The notes below the pieces were generated by a model. That model saw nothing but the letters and a program-made list of their open reading frames with translations. It was not told where the DNA came from and did not search any database. Source: Struthio camelus (Eukaryota > Chordata > Aves > Struthioniformes > Struthionidae). From it: 64,000 bases of DNA. Position numbers and translations under genes: made by a program. Location of the stretch: NCBI RefSeq assembly GCF_040807025.1, contig NC_090952.1, positions 23,371,068-23,435,067 of the forward strand, read 5' to 3'. Within the stretch, counting starts at the first letter, position 1. Every line of letters begins with the position of its first letter. Below, one piece after another: positions 1 to 25,502 of this stretch.

Positions 1-529
1 CCCAGATCCAGTCTGGGCTGATAACAAAATGAAACCCTTCAGCTCAGCTATAGCTATGGGTATTTCACATGGCTCTAGTGACAATTGAACTATTATTTTG
101 TGCAAAAGCAAAGTCTTCTGTATCTTGGCAAAAACAAAAGAGGGAAGCCTAAATAATTAGCAAGATCAAGAATCAGTGACCCTTTCATATTTCTTGCATG
201 CTTGCCAATATTTTGGTTTGGTAGCAAATATTAGTTGCAACTATTAGTAGTCAAATAAATTAACGTCCTTCCAAGATGCTCAAAATGGTTTAAGAATTGT
301 ATTCCCATTTCACTGAGGGAGAAATCAAAGTCAAATCAGTAGGAGCCAAAGGCACTTTTATCCCTGAAAGTCTCAGTTGACTGCTGTGTGCCCATTTTCT
401 TCACCAGTAAAGACGGAATAATTGTGAGCATTGGTTCCAAGTTCGTTTTGTTTTCAAAAGTTTTTACACTTTCTGCCCTTGTAATTTAAATTAGGTGACA
501 GCTGCAGTCTGGTCTTAAATGAGTTATGC
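1..529. other. Intergenic, no gene seen
   Basis: AT-rich sequence with no convincing exon on either strand. Positions about 392-428 faintly resemble the 3' part of a MIR-type SINE in plus orientation, which is too weak to call. Confidence 0.5.
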
Positions 530-621
530 AGGGCCATACAGTGAGTATAGTGCAGAAATGAGACCAGAACCTCCATTTCCTTACAGTCATGAGCTTTAAC
601 TACTCTTTAGTGCTGCCTCCC
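530..621 (-). repeat. MIR/CORE-SINE-like remnant
   Basis: The stretch reads like a reverse-oriented MIR-type SINE. It has a 'ggccatacagtgagt' block, then 'agaccagaacctcc', then 'gagctttaactact' and 'gctgcctccc', in the order expected of the antisense consensus (the known reverse form has 'aaggtcacacagtgagt', 'accagaaccc' and 'accactagaccacactgcctcc'). It is a heavily diverged, inactive relic. The family name comes from remembered consensus sequence, not from a search. Confidence 0.55.
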
Positions 622-3600
622 TAACTGAAATAGTAAAGCATTAATGCAAGCAGTTCCAGTGTTCCGATTATATGATCCCAACCCTCCTCTTTTGTTGTTG
701 CTCATTCATCCTTTTTATGTAACTGTTCCCTTAGCTGTGAAAACCATAAAGGTCAGCTCGACACTAAACTCTTATCATTTGTAAGTGTTATCAAAATTAA
801 GGACAAAGCATAAAGGATTGCCACCCATTCTCTGGGTTTTGGGGGGGGAGACAGCACGTGGGTAACATTATTCTAAACACAGCTGATCCAGTAAACTGCA
901 CTCAAAAGACCTCTGCAATCAAATTTACTGCTTGAGATTCTGTATGCAATAGGGGGAATAAATAAACTGGCCTAGTCTTGCTGAGGATGGTGTATGGGGC
1001 AGACGTAAGGTCAGCTAGCAATGCTGTTGTGTTCTCAATAAATTCGATGGATCAGACTTTTATCTCACATAACTATAATTTTAGTGGCATTATTTAATCT
1101 ACTCTTATCCTAATAGAATCCCAGGTATCCCATTTATATAGACTTTGTTTCTCCTAGCCAAAAATTGCTTATGAGTGTAAGACTCCAGTGAATTTATCAG
1201 TATTACTACAAAAAGCATGAAGAATAAAAAATATAAGGCACACCAAGAATAAGCCAAGTGTTATATCTGTTGTCTGTATCAGACACTGCTGCTGGTGTGC
1301 ATTAGATTTGGAGGAACCCAAAGGCTGCACTAGGCCAGAGAAGCTCTACGAGGAACCGTGCTTCAGTTATGCTGCAAACACCTTTCCCTTAGAAAGCCTG
1401 CTTTTACTTTAATTAAGTGCTTCAATAAATCTATGTAAAATTTCATTTTAGAGAAAAAAAGTGATGGTTCTGAGAGCATTTGGTGTTTTTCAACATTTTC
1501 CCTCCAAAATAATTTTTCAGTACTGTGATATGTGGCACACTGCATGTGACTGCTGTATGAACACAATATTGTAATATAGTAGGTTCTAAATCAAAACAGA
1601 AATTGCACTCTATCCATAATGCATTTATTTTCTGAATTGTGCAAGCTTCTCCCAATAACAAATGAAATTTCACAAACACTGCGAGAGAGATCTCTCCCTC
1701 CAGCATTCATCATGGAATTTCCTGTCTTTCCATTTCTCTTTGAGTTAGGTGGGTACAGTCCTGCAAGGAGAACATGGCAGAAAGACTGTTTTTTTGGACT
1801 TGCTCTGAGTGAAGAGATTTGCATTTGGGCTCTAGCTCGAGTTGCCTTTCGCCGTGCTTACTCCTGAGCTGGCACGCTGCTGCCTTTCTTGACTTCAGCC
1901 AGCGCACTTCTTGGGCAGAGGAGGCAAAAAGCAGCATGTGGAAATGCAGTAGGAAGTTGAAACAGGCCGTAATGGCTGCAGCAGGAGAGCTGCCGACAGC
2001 CTCAGCCGCACAACAACACTGGGGTACTTCCCAGAGCGCCCCGCAGCCCCGTGGGCTCCAGCGTCCAGGCAGCACCGCACTGGCAGGCTTGTTCTGAGCG
2101 TGGCAGAAACTTTGAAAGAAAGGTTACAGACTTCAAACAGATACGATTATGCTCCAACAGGCTTGCAGCTAGTGCTAATCTAGCTTTAAAAAAAAAATAA
2201 ATAAACCCCCCAAGAAACCCCCTAAGACACTGAACAGAGCCATCCTTTACCCTGTGCTCAAACTGGGTAGATGCTGCCAGTCTGCAATTAAAGCTCAGGT
2301 TACGCAGCAATTCTGGCAGTCCCAGGGAGCGCAGGGCAGCTTTTTATTGTTATTCTTCTCCCCACTGATGCTTTCATGGGTTTCAAAAGGGAGTGAGAGT
2401 TGGTCATCCCACAAAAAGCTGAGATTAATTTTAAATTAGACTTTGTTATGTTTGTGTTTCAGAATATCTCCATTCATAAATTTGCACCACAATAACAGGG
2501 AATGTGAAATGAGACTTAGGATGTGTTGATACACGCTTACACAGGAACCAGTTGCAGGTGACTGATATGCCTGATACTGGAACTGAGCTTTTTATGCAGT
2601 TTAAATGAGGACTCAGTTCTGTATCCTCTAACCACAGAATGGCATTTCATCTCGCGAGTAGTCAGCTTTAGTTCAATAAACAAAAGACTGCTCAACAGGA
2701 AAAGGCAAAGTAGGATGAGGCCTCCAAAAAACCAGATCTAAAACATCATGTGAAAAATGAAATATTAACAGGGGCAAAGCTGCCAACTGAATGTTTCCTC
2801 TGGTATTTGCTCAAGTGAATGTTACACCTCTAGTGGCAGTCAAAGTGAATTACTTAGTATACTAACTATGGAAAAGTCAGACTATAGTCAAGTCGTTTCT
2901 ACATCCTAGCTGTACATAGGTATGTACAAGAAACATATGACATTTTTTGAAAAATAAAAACGTAAAGCCCCGTGTCAGTAATTCACAGCGCTGAGAGGCC
3001 AAAAATCAGGCAAGAGACATGCGTAGCCCTTTCCAAGTTAAATACTATAATTTGTCCAAATAAAACTACACAGCACACAGAATCACACCCAGCATTCGAT
3101 GTGCCTATGGCTTCTGCCAAAGTTGACAGATACGTCCATTGCCTGCCCTCCAAAGAAGGCTTGTTGTAAAAAAATACTAATGTACAGTTCATCCCTTCAG
3201 GCACGTGGGAAGGCCGACTGCATGCCGGAAGACACCTTGCCCTTGAGAGGGAGGCAGAAGGCCCGACTGGTTTGTGCCAGGAGCCTGTCTGTGGACACGC
3301 GTCTCCTGCCAAATCCTGCTGTGCTGGCAGAGGCGTCCTCCCCCAGCCTGCTGCAGGCCTGTGACTATTGCCCTGTAACAGGTTACCACCCCTCGGATCT
3401 GGATATACTTGTTTGAACACTCCCTAACCTATTTCAGTCAAAATCAGCTGGGCCAGCAACCTCTTATTACTTAAACTGTTAAGCTGTGGCTCCACAGGCT
3501 TTTTTTTCGTCCCTGCAAAGCTAGCTCCAGCTGTTTCCACTCCCTTAATCTTTGGCTATGCCTTCCAACCTCTGCATCCCCCTCCGCTGGGCTACTAGAG

Positions 3601-3857
3601 CTAACTCAGGGTTATTTTGTGTAGCTTTATAAACCCAACGTTTGTTTTACGTTGTTTAAGTTGTACCACCACCCCACCTCGATTCACTAAGCTAAATGTT
3701 ACAGTCCATGCTAACATGACAGAGGAGATGGCATGGACTGGGAAAAAGTGGCCAGAAGCTTCTTAAGTCAAATTGGTCTCCAGGAGAAATGTTTGTGGAC
3801 CCTTGACCTGAGACTCACTAATGCACCTCTGAATTTGGCTCTTGATGAGCTACTAAA
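622..3857. other. Intergenic, no gene seen
   Basis: Only short ORFs without recognisable protein features occur here. They have no consistent splice context and resemble no family I know. A short A-rich run lies near 2,187-2,204. Nothing here supports a gene. Confidence 0.5.
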
Positions 3858-4070
3858 CCTGAGAAAAAACTTCTTCACTGTGAGGGTGACAGAGCCCTGG
3901 CACAGGTTGCCCAGAGAGGTAGTGGAGTCTCCTTCCCTGGAGATATTCAAAACCCGTCTGGATGTGACCCTGGGCAATATGCTGTAGAGGTCCCTGCTTG
4001 AGCAGGGGGGTTGGACTAGATGATCTCCAGAGGTCCCTTCCAACCTCAACCATTCCGTGATTCTGTGATA
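3858..4070 (+). mobile_element. CR1 LINE, 5'-truncated 3' end
   Basis: This is the 3' tail of a chicken-repeat-1 retrotransposon. Recognisable blocks in order are 'aaaaacttcttcactgtgag', 'caggttgcccagagaggtag', 'ggttggactagatgatctcc' and 'aggtcccttccaacctcaac', followed by the terminal 'attccgtgattctgtgat', which carries the (ATTCTRTG)n-type end. Only the 3' region after the reverse-transcriptase ORF remains, the usual result of 5' truncation. The short ORF crossing it (3,733-3,987) is a by-product. CR1 abundance points to a bird or other sauropsid genome. Confidence 0.92.
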
Positions 4071-7000
4071 CATGACTGAGTTATTTTACAGCCACCTCAT
4101 TAATGATGTCAAACCCTTGTTAGTGTCACACTCTCCAACTCACCAAACTCAGTAGGATCTCTACAATCAAAGCTTTTTCTGGCTTGGGCCTTCATTTGGA
4201 TAATTCAGGCCATGGATATTGTTGAGTTATACCCTCCCATAAAAAGTTCAGAATATGCCAAAGGCAGGTTGCTCCTAATGTCTTAGGGTCAAAGGTGTCA
4301 TTATAATATTAGATAGAGAAATAAACCCTACTGGTGTATGTCCAAATCAGTACAGACGTGGCTATGTTGATGGTATCCTCTTCAAATCAGTGCGCGTGGA
4401 TCATCTATACTGTAAGCTGCTCAGTTTTTGGTGCCAGCAAAGCCCACATCCAGAAGGTTTTTTGAATTTCCAGGTCTGAGATCAACTCCAGCCCAGTTGC
4501 CTCCTAGATCTCTACTTCCCGCAACATGTTTGCATCTCACCAAAGGCTGCACAACCTAAGCACAAGACCATACGGCAGCAGCAGCAGCCAGTTTCTCCTT
4601 CTTGACTTCTAGCCTTTTAAAAAATCCTTTTGTCTTTTCCCTGCTGACCAAAATCGGGAACAAGTTCAACAGGAAGGACAAGTGGTTTCCAGAGTAATTC
4701 CTCGCCAAACTCCAGGAGGGAACCGCAGCATGTATTGGTGCCAGGCTCAGGAAACAGAAGGCACCACACAGAGACCCCTTCAGAGGGAGGCAGGACCAGA
4801 AAGGGTGCCTAAAGTTACTTGCCGGCTTTTAAGGACAAATCTAAGTATCAGCGTAGGCATTTGTTAACGAAACAGCAAAGTCCTCAGTAAGGCTGCCCTC
4901 CCCTCCCCTCTGTACAGTTGCACAGACAAAGACTTCATACGTTGCACACATGGAAGGCTTGAACAGCTGAGGTGCAAAATAGCTTGCAGTAAGTGAAGCC
5001 TTTAATAAGATTTTGATAACAATGATTTTTATGTTAATCTCTGAAGAGTTTGCTTTTGTAACATTTGACTGATAAGCATATAATCTAGTTTTAATTTAAT
5101 CTCTGCAGGTGTTTCCCAATGGCAAATGTTAAATTGTTATTGCTTCTTTACTCAGTAATAATAGGACAAATGTCTGTAAGGCTGCCACCATCCATTTGTA
5201 TGCAGATAGCATCATATTTTACAATAGCTGTAAAACTGACAGAATAGCCTCTTACTTCTGAGATGACATTATAAATATGTTTCAGTGCTGAAGTAAACAT
5301 GTTTGGAAGGAAAATGAAACAGAGATGTTTATTAGAGGTTTAATGAAACAACCATAACTGCTTATTTATAAGAGATGTATGTACACAGTGCTGAACGAAA
5401 CGGAGCCCATGCTGAGTTAGCAGCTTTCTGGTGAGCAGGACAATGGAGATTCTCAGCAGGGTCCTAGGGACAACGCCGAAAGAGATCCTACAGTTTATGA
5501 GGATGATGGCTCTCTGTAAAACTCTAAATGTTTGCTCTCTCGGAGGTTTTTAAACGATTACAAATACCATGGTGTCTAAGACCCATTTATGGCATCTTTC
5601 ATACAACTTCATGGAGCAAAGCGTGTGGCAAGAACTTCCACAGGAAGAACAACCATAATCCCAGACACCCAAGAACAAGGAAGTGAGCCCTGATATCTGT
5701 CTAAAGCGCCATACAACTGTACTTTGGGCAAAATTCACTCAGTACAAGACCTGGGAGGGACTTGAACGATTGCTTAGATCTTACGCCGGCCTTATGTTCC
5801 AGAATGAGCAGGCATGAAAGCTCCCTTGGTTTACATTTAGTATTGTAGAGAGAGCTATGCTTTAGGCTGTACTTTCCCCAAGTCATTTCATGTGTTCTGC
5901 AGCAAGCACAGCTCTTTGGTACGCTGCGCTCACCATGTCCATGGGCATGCCCCAGGGCCCGTTCGCATGGGCACAGTGCTGAGCTGCAGGCGCTACAGGA
6001 CTTCTGAACTGAGCTGGCTGGAGGCCAGAGCATGGCCAACAGGAGCTCAGAGCCGTCTTTGCTCTCCTGTAGAGACATGCCCCAAATGGGATTACACTTT
6101 AACAGAGGCCTGGATATTTCCTCAAAGGTGCTTAGATACGTGGTTCCCAAGGTCCACATTATTAGTCATAAAAACAAACAGTCTCACCTCTGACACAAAA
6201 AATACATGCTGGTACGTTTAAGTCCCCAGTGACAAGAAATGGGAATACAGCATGCTGCCACTGGGGGGTGGAAATTTGAAAAGCTGCCACATAGACAAGT
6301 CAAAAAAAAAACTTTTTAATAGGTGAATTAAAGGTACAAGAATAGCTCGGACAGTTCTTTTAGGTTGAGAAATTCTCACTTGTATTAGAAGTCAGAACAT
6401 GTATACCGCTTTAAGCCGGTAGTTTGAATGTAGTATTTTGCTTCTTTCCTCTAAAAATGAAATGTCCTCTAAAATGAAAAATTATCTGTTACGAAGACTT
6501 TTGTATAAATTGGTATTAATTAGAAAGAAAACTCAAATCATTTTCTACAGACAGCCAAGATGAACAGAACGTGGGTGTGGATGGAAATAACGCAGATACA
6601 ACGTTCCTTCATCTCCTGCGTTACTTGAAAGGCAAAGTGGATCTACCATGTTGTGCTGTGGAGAAGGGAATTGTCAAGAAAAAATTCCCAGGGGATATAT
6701 GGCATTATTTCAAAAAAGAGCTATTAGAGCTTGCTTGGAGGAAGCATGACCTACAGTATTTTTTTAAGCTATTCACTTTTAAGAATTAAATGCTTTAAGA
6801 CCTATAGGTAAAACTCAGCTATATAAAATGTTTTGCTCTCTCCTACTGCCTGCACTCTAGTTCTTTCTTTTCTTATCAGACTCTGTAAAACTGCAATTTA
6901 TTTTGCATAACAGCTCCAGACTGAGGATTCATTAAACGACCTCTCTGACTGCACCACCATAACAGTATTTGCCAATATTAGAGGTGTTCTGAGTTAGTGG

Positions 7001-9779
7001 TGAACTCCAGTGCCACGTAGTCTGTGTCTAAATACTACACACGCCCTTTTGCCATGAAAGAAAAAGCAATTTCTGCTATACAAGTGTGAAAACTACAGGA
7101 ATTGAGCGTAATGCAGTGGTTCTGACAACTTAAGGAAATCTTCTCCATGATAAATGAGTAGTGAATCTCCCAGTATAAAGTATTTAAACAGATGGATTAT
7201 CACCACAGCAACCAAAAATACTTCCATGACAGAAATCATTCAGGAGCATTCCCTATCTGCAGACTTCAGTCTCAGGTTTCTTAATGCAGGCAAGCAATAT
7301 TTTATGTAACAGGAGACTAGCCAATGTTTTTAGGTAACTCGCAGTGGTTTCCAAGATCAGTATAAAATCAAGAGGACCCAATACTGGCTACAGGAATACA
7401 ATTATGTTCCTCCTCAGACAACGGGTTTAGTGATCTGACAAACTTACCACCGATTCTCTTATTTCTTATATCTCTACTTCTTCAGACCACTCTTATTTCT
7501 GGACTTCTGTTCCTCATCTGCATTTTCCCCCTCACCTTTTCCCTGCCCTACCAGCATCAGAATAAGGACTAGAACTTCATTCTGTCTCTAGTCCCAGAAA
7601 AAAATTAATTACTCAGGCAAAATAAAGTAAACTGAGCAGGAGAAAGTGAAAGAAACAGTAACCTAATGGTAAAGGAGGCCACTTCCCAGAAACCTGTGAG
7701 ATAAAAATTCCAGCTCCTGCCACAAAACATGGCAGAAGTCTCCATCTCCTGCATCTCAGATGAGCAGTCTAACCACAGCACACAGCATGTGGGCACACTC
7801 ACACGCAGCCTCTCAGGGATTTTCTCATCCACCTAAAGAACTGAGCCCTGCTGGCAAGGCAGCGAGCAGAGCAGTAGGATTGTGCCAATCCAGCTAGGTG
7901 AGCTTTGTGCATGCCCAAAAAGCAAAGCACCAGCAAGCTTAGCAAACAGCTCTGTAATATTTTTGCAGATGTCAGTGCTGGCTAAATAGTGATGGCACCT
8001 GCATACCTTTAATACCGCCTGGTATCAGGCGTAATCTGCCTCAAGGGCACGTTATTGCACAATTGTCAATTATGTGGGGTTTTGTGTTCTCTGAAGCATC
8101 AGGCACTAGCAACAGAGACAAGAACGCTGACTCCTACTCTCCTGTATACAATAGTTTTCACATTTCACTGGAGTCAACACAGGGCTTTTAAAATAACAAA
8201 AGAACCTGGAAACAAGTAGCAGTGAGAGATGGGCGGAAAAGGAAGGAGACCAGCATAGTTTCTGATTTTCAACAAGTGGTCTGTGGATGCAAAGGTTAAG
8301 TGTGTGACAGAAAAAGCAAGCAACTGAAGTTGAATCCTGGGAAACTTAGAAAGGGAGATCTAAAGCCTGTCCTCAGAGGTTTTGAATTTTCTTTGTAAAG
8401 AGCTGGATTAACTGGAAAACACCAATGTAAATCTAGCCATTTTAAATTACGTTTTTTCTAATTTGATCATTCTGTTTACTATTAATTTGAGTATCTCTGA
8501 AGCATACTTATGTCTACTGCACTGGGAGCTTTTGCTGAGACAGGTTTCCAAAATGAGAAGCATTACATTGGATTAACATGCAGTAAAAAGTCATAATTTT
8601 TTGAATGTATCCTGAAGATTGAAGTGTGCTAGCATGAATGTTTACAAACAAGAATTCTAGTTTATTTTTAAGCATGTTAAACTCTATTCGTTGGTTGAAA
8701 CACATCAAGAAAAAAAAATCACTGTTTTCACTGCACACATTTTCAGAAATGCTGATAATTTCTAAATATATACAATTTTTAACCGTAAAATTATGTAATT
8801 TACGGCTGGAAGACTGAAACCGCTAATGGAACTACTAGTAACGATGAGGACAAGCAGGAGGAGGTATTTGGAAAAGATGAGTGCTAACACACACATCCTG
8901 CCTAAGCTGCAAAATGAAGAACTATTTTTTTTATTTAGCATCTTCCATGTTTTGAAATGGCCAAAGTATGTTACTTCCTGTCCTGGATTGTTACATGATG
9001 TGACTGTGAAATACTAGTGGCTGCTGTGTTTATTTCACCATAGAAGCGTGTTCATTCCACTGGTGGGTAAAGTCAGGTAATCGGTAAAAGATTTTGCAAT
9101 CCTGCTAGCTAGAAGGCTTAACATAAACCTTAATTATTCACCCGACTAGCAACAAAAATATATTGCAATGTTCAAAATCTCACAGCTGGGAATGATCTTA
9201 CGTGGAGATTACGTTGCTGCGTTTTTTGTATTGCACAGGGCTTGAAAGCCCAAATTAGAAGAAAAGCAAAGAAAGATGGTAACGGATACTGCATAAAATG
9301 AGTTAAAGTCCACAAAAAAGTTTAATTTCATAACGATAAAGCGCAGCAAATGAAAGTTATAAAACGAATATAGGGGAGCAAAGGTAACAGCAACAAAAAC
9401 AGAGCTACAGAGTCTACATGCGTCACTTAAGTTGTACTCGTGTACGATTAGATGATCACGAAACGTGTGTTCTGCTTGTTACCAGCTCTACTGCACCCTC
9501 AGCCCAGGAGAGGCACGCTGACCCTGCCTGCCGGACCGTCCCTAAGGAACGGGCAGGCCCGCTCTAAGGCGGCATCTCCAGACCCCTATCTGAAGTGAAC
9601 CGCAAAGGCGGGCTGGGCCCTGCCCGCAGGAAAGCGCAGCGGTTCCAAGGTCAACCGAAACGAGAGCCACGAAACGGCCCGGCAACCCCCTGGGGAAGGC
9701 GCTAGCTCTCGGGAGTCGTTAGAGGCAGCAATTTAAAAAAATAAAAAAAAAACTTAAAATAAACCAACCTTCCCCGCAA
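4071..9779. other. Intergenic upstream of MOSPD1, no gene seen
   Basis: The longest open stretches (for example minus 5,701-6,159 and plus 6,571-6,789) resemble no protein I recognise and lack convincing splice or promoter context. GC content rises from about 9,480 as the MOSPD1 CpG island is approached. An A-rich run lies at about 9,733-9,763. Confidence 0.5.
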
Positions 9780-10000
9780 GGGAAGAGCGGGGGCAGCTGC
9801 GAGCAAGGTGCCGCGTTTCAGCCACCCGGCCTGCCCCCGCGGAAAGCCCCGGGCAGGGCCGCCACCGCCGCCGCGGGCGGGCCCCGGCTGCGCCCTCGGC
9901 CGCCCGCGGGCCAGGCCTCGGGCCGGGCTCCCTCACGGGGCCGCGCCGGACCCCTCGGCGCCGCAGGGCGGCCAGGGCCAACCTCCTCCCCCCAGCGGCT

Positions 10001-10013
10001 AACATGGCGGCGG
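10001..10013 (+). promoter_or_regulatory. YY1-type initiator-proximal motif
   Basis: The sequence AACATGGCGGCGG fits the YY1 core AAnATGGCGGC. In CpG-island promoters such sites often sit just downstream of the transcription start. This suggests a MOSPD1 start close to 10.0 kb, by inference only. Confidence 0.5.
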
Positions 10014-10050
10014 CTGGCGGGGAGGCGCGGGCGCCAGGGGGCGGTGCTAC

Positions 10051-10058
10051 GTGACGTC
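10051..10058 (+). promoter_or_regulatory. CRE-like site
   Basis: GTGACGTC overlaps TGACGTCT at 10,052-10,059, which matches seven of eight bases of the ATF/CREB element TGACGTCA. It lies 28 bp upstream of the first strong-context ATG in the inferred leader exon. Confidence 0.35.
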
Positions 10059-10079
10059 TCGCGACGGCTGGCGGACGGG

Positions 10080-24150
<14,071 letters not shown>

Positions 24151-24302
24151 GCAATGATTGAATAGGATGTCAAACACCTTACTGTATATTCACATCATGA
24201 ATGTGGACTGCCTTTTACTCCCATTTGGCTCATTAAGATGCTAGCAAAACTGTTCAGTGATCTAAGATACCTTCAGAAGTGTAATATATTTTAACTGTGT
24301 AT

Positions 24303-24308
24303 AATAAA
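24303..24308 (+). terminator. Poly(A) signal AATAAA, proximal MOSPD1
   Basis: This is the first canonical hexamer downstream of the stop codon, about 150 bases after it. Confidence 0.5.
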
Positions 24309-24760
24309 TGAAAGACTGAAGCACTTTTAGGTGCTTCTGTAACAGACAGCTATGAAATGTTCAGTGATACGTGTGAAAATAATTTGAAAAACTTTTATAT
24401 CTACGCCTACTGTACAAAATCCTTATTAAAGCAACATTTGTTATTTTTAGTCTATGTTCACATCAGTGTGTGATCACTATAAAAGCAAACAAACTGTCTT
24501 ATGTAAAACGTTCATTTGGTTTGTGGTTGTACATACTGAGATTGGTGCATAACACTTCTGTATACCTAGGATGGAAGTCATGGCTAATCATTGAAGAAAA
24601 TTAAAAATTCCATCAGTGGAACTATGAAATAAACCATTAAATTGAGAACTACGTCTTCACCTAAAATTCCTTACTTCCTTATTACAAGTATACCACCGAG
24701 TGCTTTTCTTACCTGGGGAAGTAAAAAATGGCTGTTGCAGCAATTATCACGATTATAGAC

Positions 24761-24766
24761 AATAAA
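24761..24766 (+). terminator. Poly(A) signal AATAAA, distal MOSPD1
   Basis: A canonical hexamer in an A-rich context, preceded by another at 24,628-24,633. Confidence 0.45.
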
Positions 24767-25380
24767 AACAATTCTATAATTGGATCCTTTCATTTTTTAG
24801 GGATGCATGCAATATACAAATGAAATGGCATTAACACAAGTGGAACTCACGCTGCAAACTAATACAGAAGATAAATCAGCATTTTTCTATGGGTATAGAC
24901 TAACCTGAGTATAGCAACACCTCCCTCTCATACTGCTACGATAGTGGATTTCTTTTGTATGAGAAACTCCTGCTCAGATCTAATTTTTTTTATTCTAGGT
25001 GAGTGTTTACACTTTATCTTGTTTCATTTAACAAGTATGTCCCTTCATTTGATATTTAATTGTAGAGATGTTTAGTTTAAAAATCTTATTTCTGCAGAGG
25101 GCCCAGTATTCCTGCATTTGGTTCATGCACACAAATCCTTTGTTTATTTGAAAGAGGTCTCTATAATATGCTTAGATCTGTATAAACATTGTTTTGGAAA
25201 TTAAACCTTCTTTCCCCCTGCATGTTATGGGTCACTTTTCTGTTCGTGCATGGGGGCATAAAGAAACCATGCAGACGTGAGTGTTGCCTTTAAGAAAAGG
25301 GATTACACAAAAGGTGAGGTTGAATTTAAGTTAATAATCACTGTATGTTTTATATATAATACACTAAGTCTTTAAAAGGC

Positions 25381-25386
25381 AATAAA
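25381..25386 (+). terminator. Poly(A) signal AATAAA, most distal candidate
   Basis: A canonical hexamer, followed about 85 bases later by a pure T run that could pass for a downstream U-rich element but is further away than usual. Confidence 0.35.
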
Positions 25387-25471
25387 ATGTTACTTTAATT
25401 TGATTCTCCTAAGAATTGAGATTGTGTCATCTATGAGAGTCAGATGAAAAACAGTGAAACATTAACTGTCC

Positions 25472-25496
<25 letters not shown>
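25472..25496. repeat. T25 mononucleotide run
   Basis: Twenty-five uninterrupted T residues, perhaps the poly(A) tail of a retroelement on the minus strand. No element body is recognisable next to it. Confidence 0.9.

Positions 25497-25499
<3 letters not shown>

Positions 25500-25502
<3 letters not shown>

Larger units (their letters stand above)
24151..25386 (+). other. MOSPD1: MOSPD1 3' UTR with several poly(A) signals
   Basis: AATAAA hexamers occur at 24,303, 24,628, 24,761 and 25,381. The true cleavage site cannot be chosen by eye. The last signal gives the longest plausible UTR, and a T-rich tract follows it at 25,472. Confidence 0.55.

Noticed and set aside
3733-3987. 84-codon ORF
   Set aside because: It overlaps the CR1 3' tail, which is noncoding in CR1.
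5701-6159. 152-codon minus-strand ORF
   Set aside because: No recognisable motif, splice context or promoter; consistent with chance.
25472-25496. T25 run as a retroelement tail
   Set aside because: No element body or target-site duplication could be recognised beside it.
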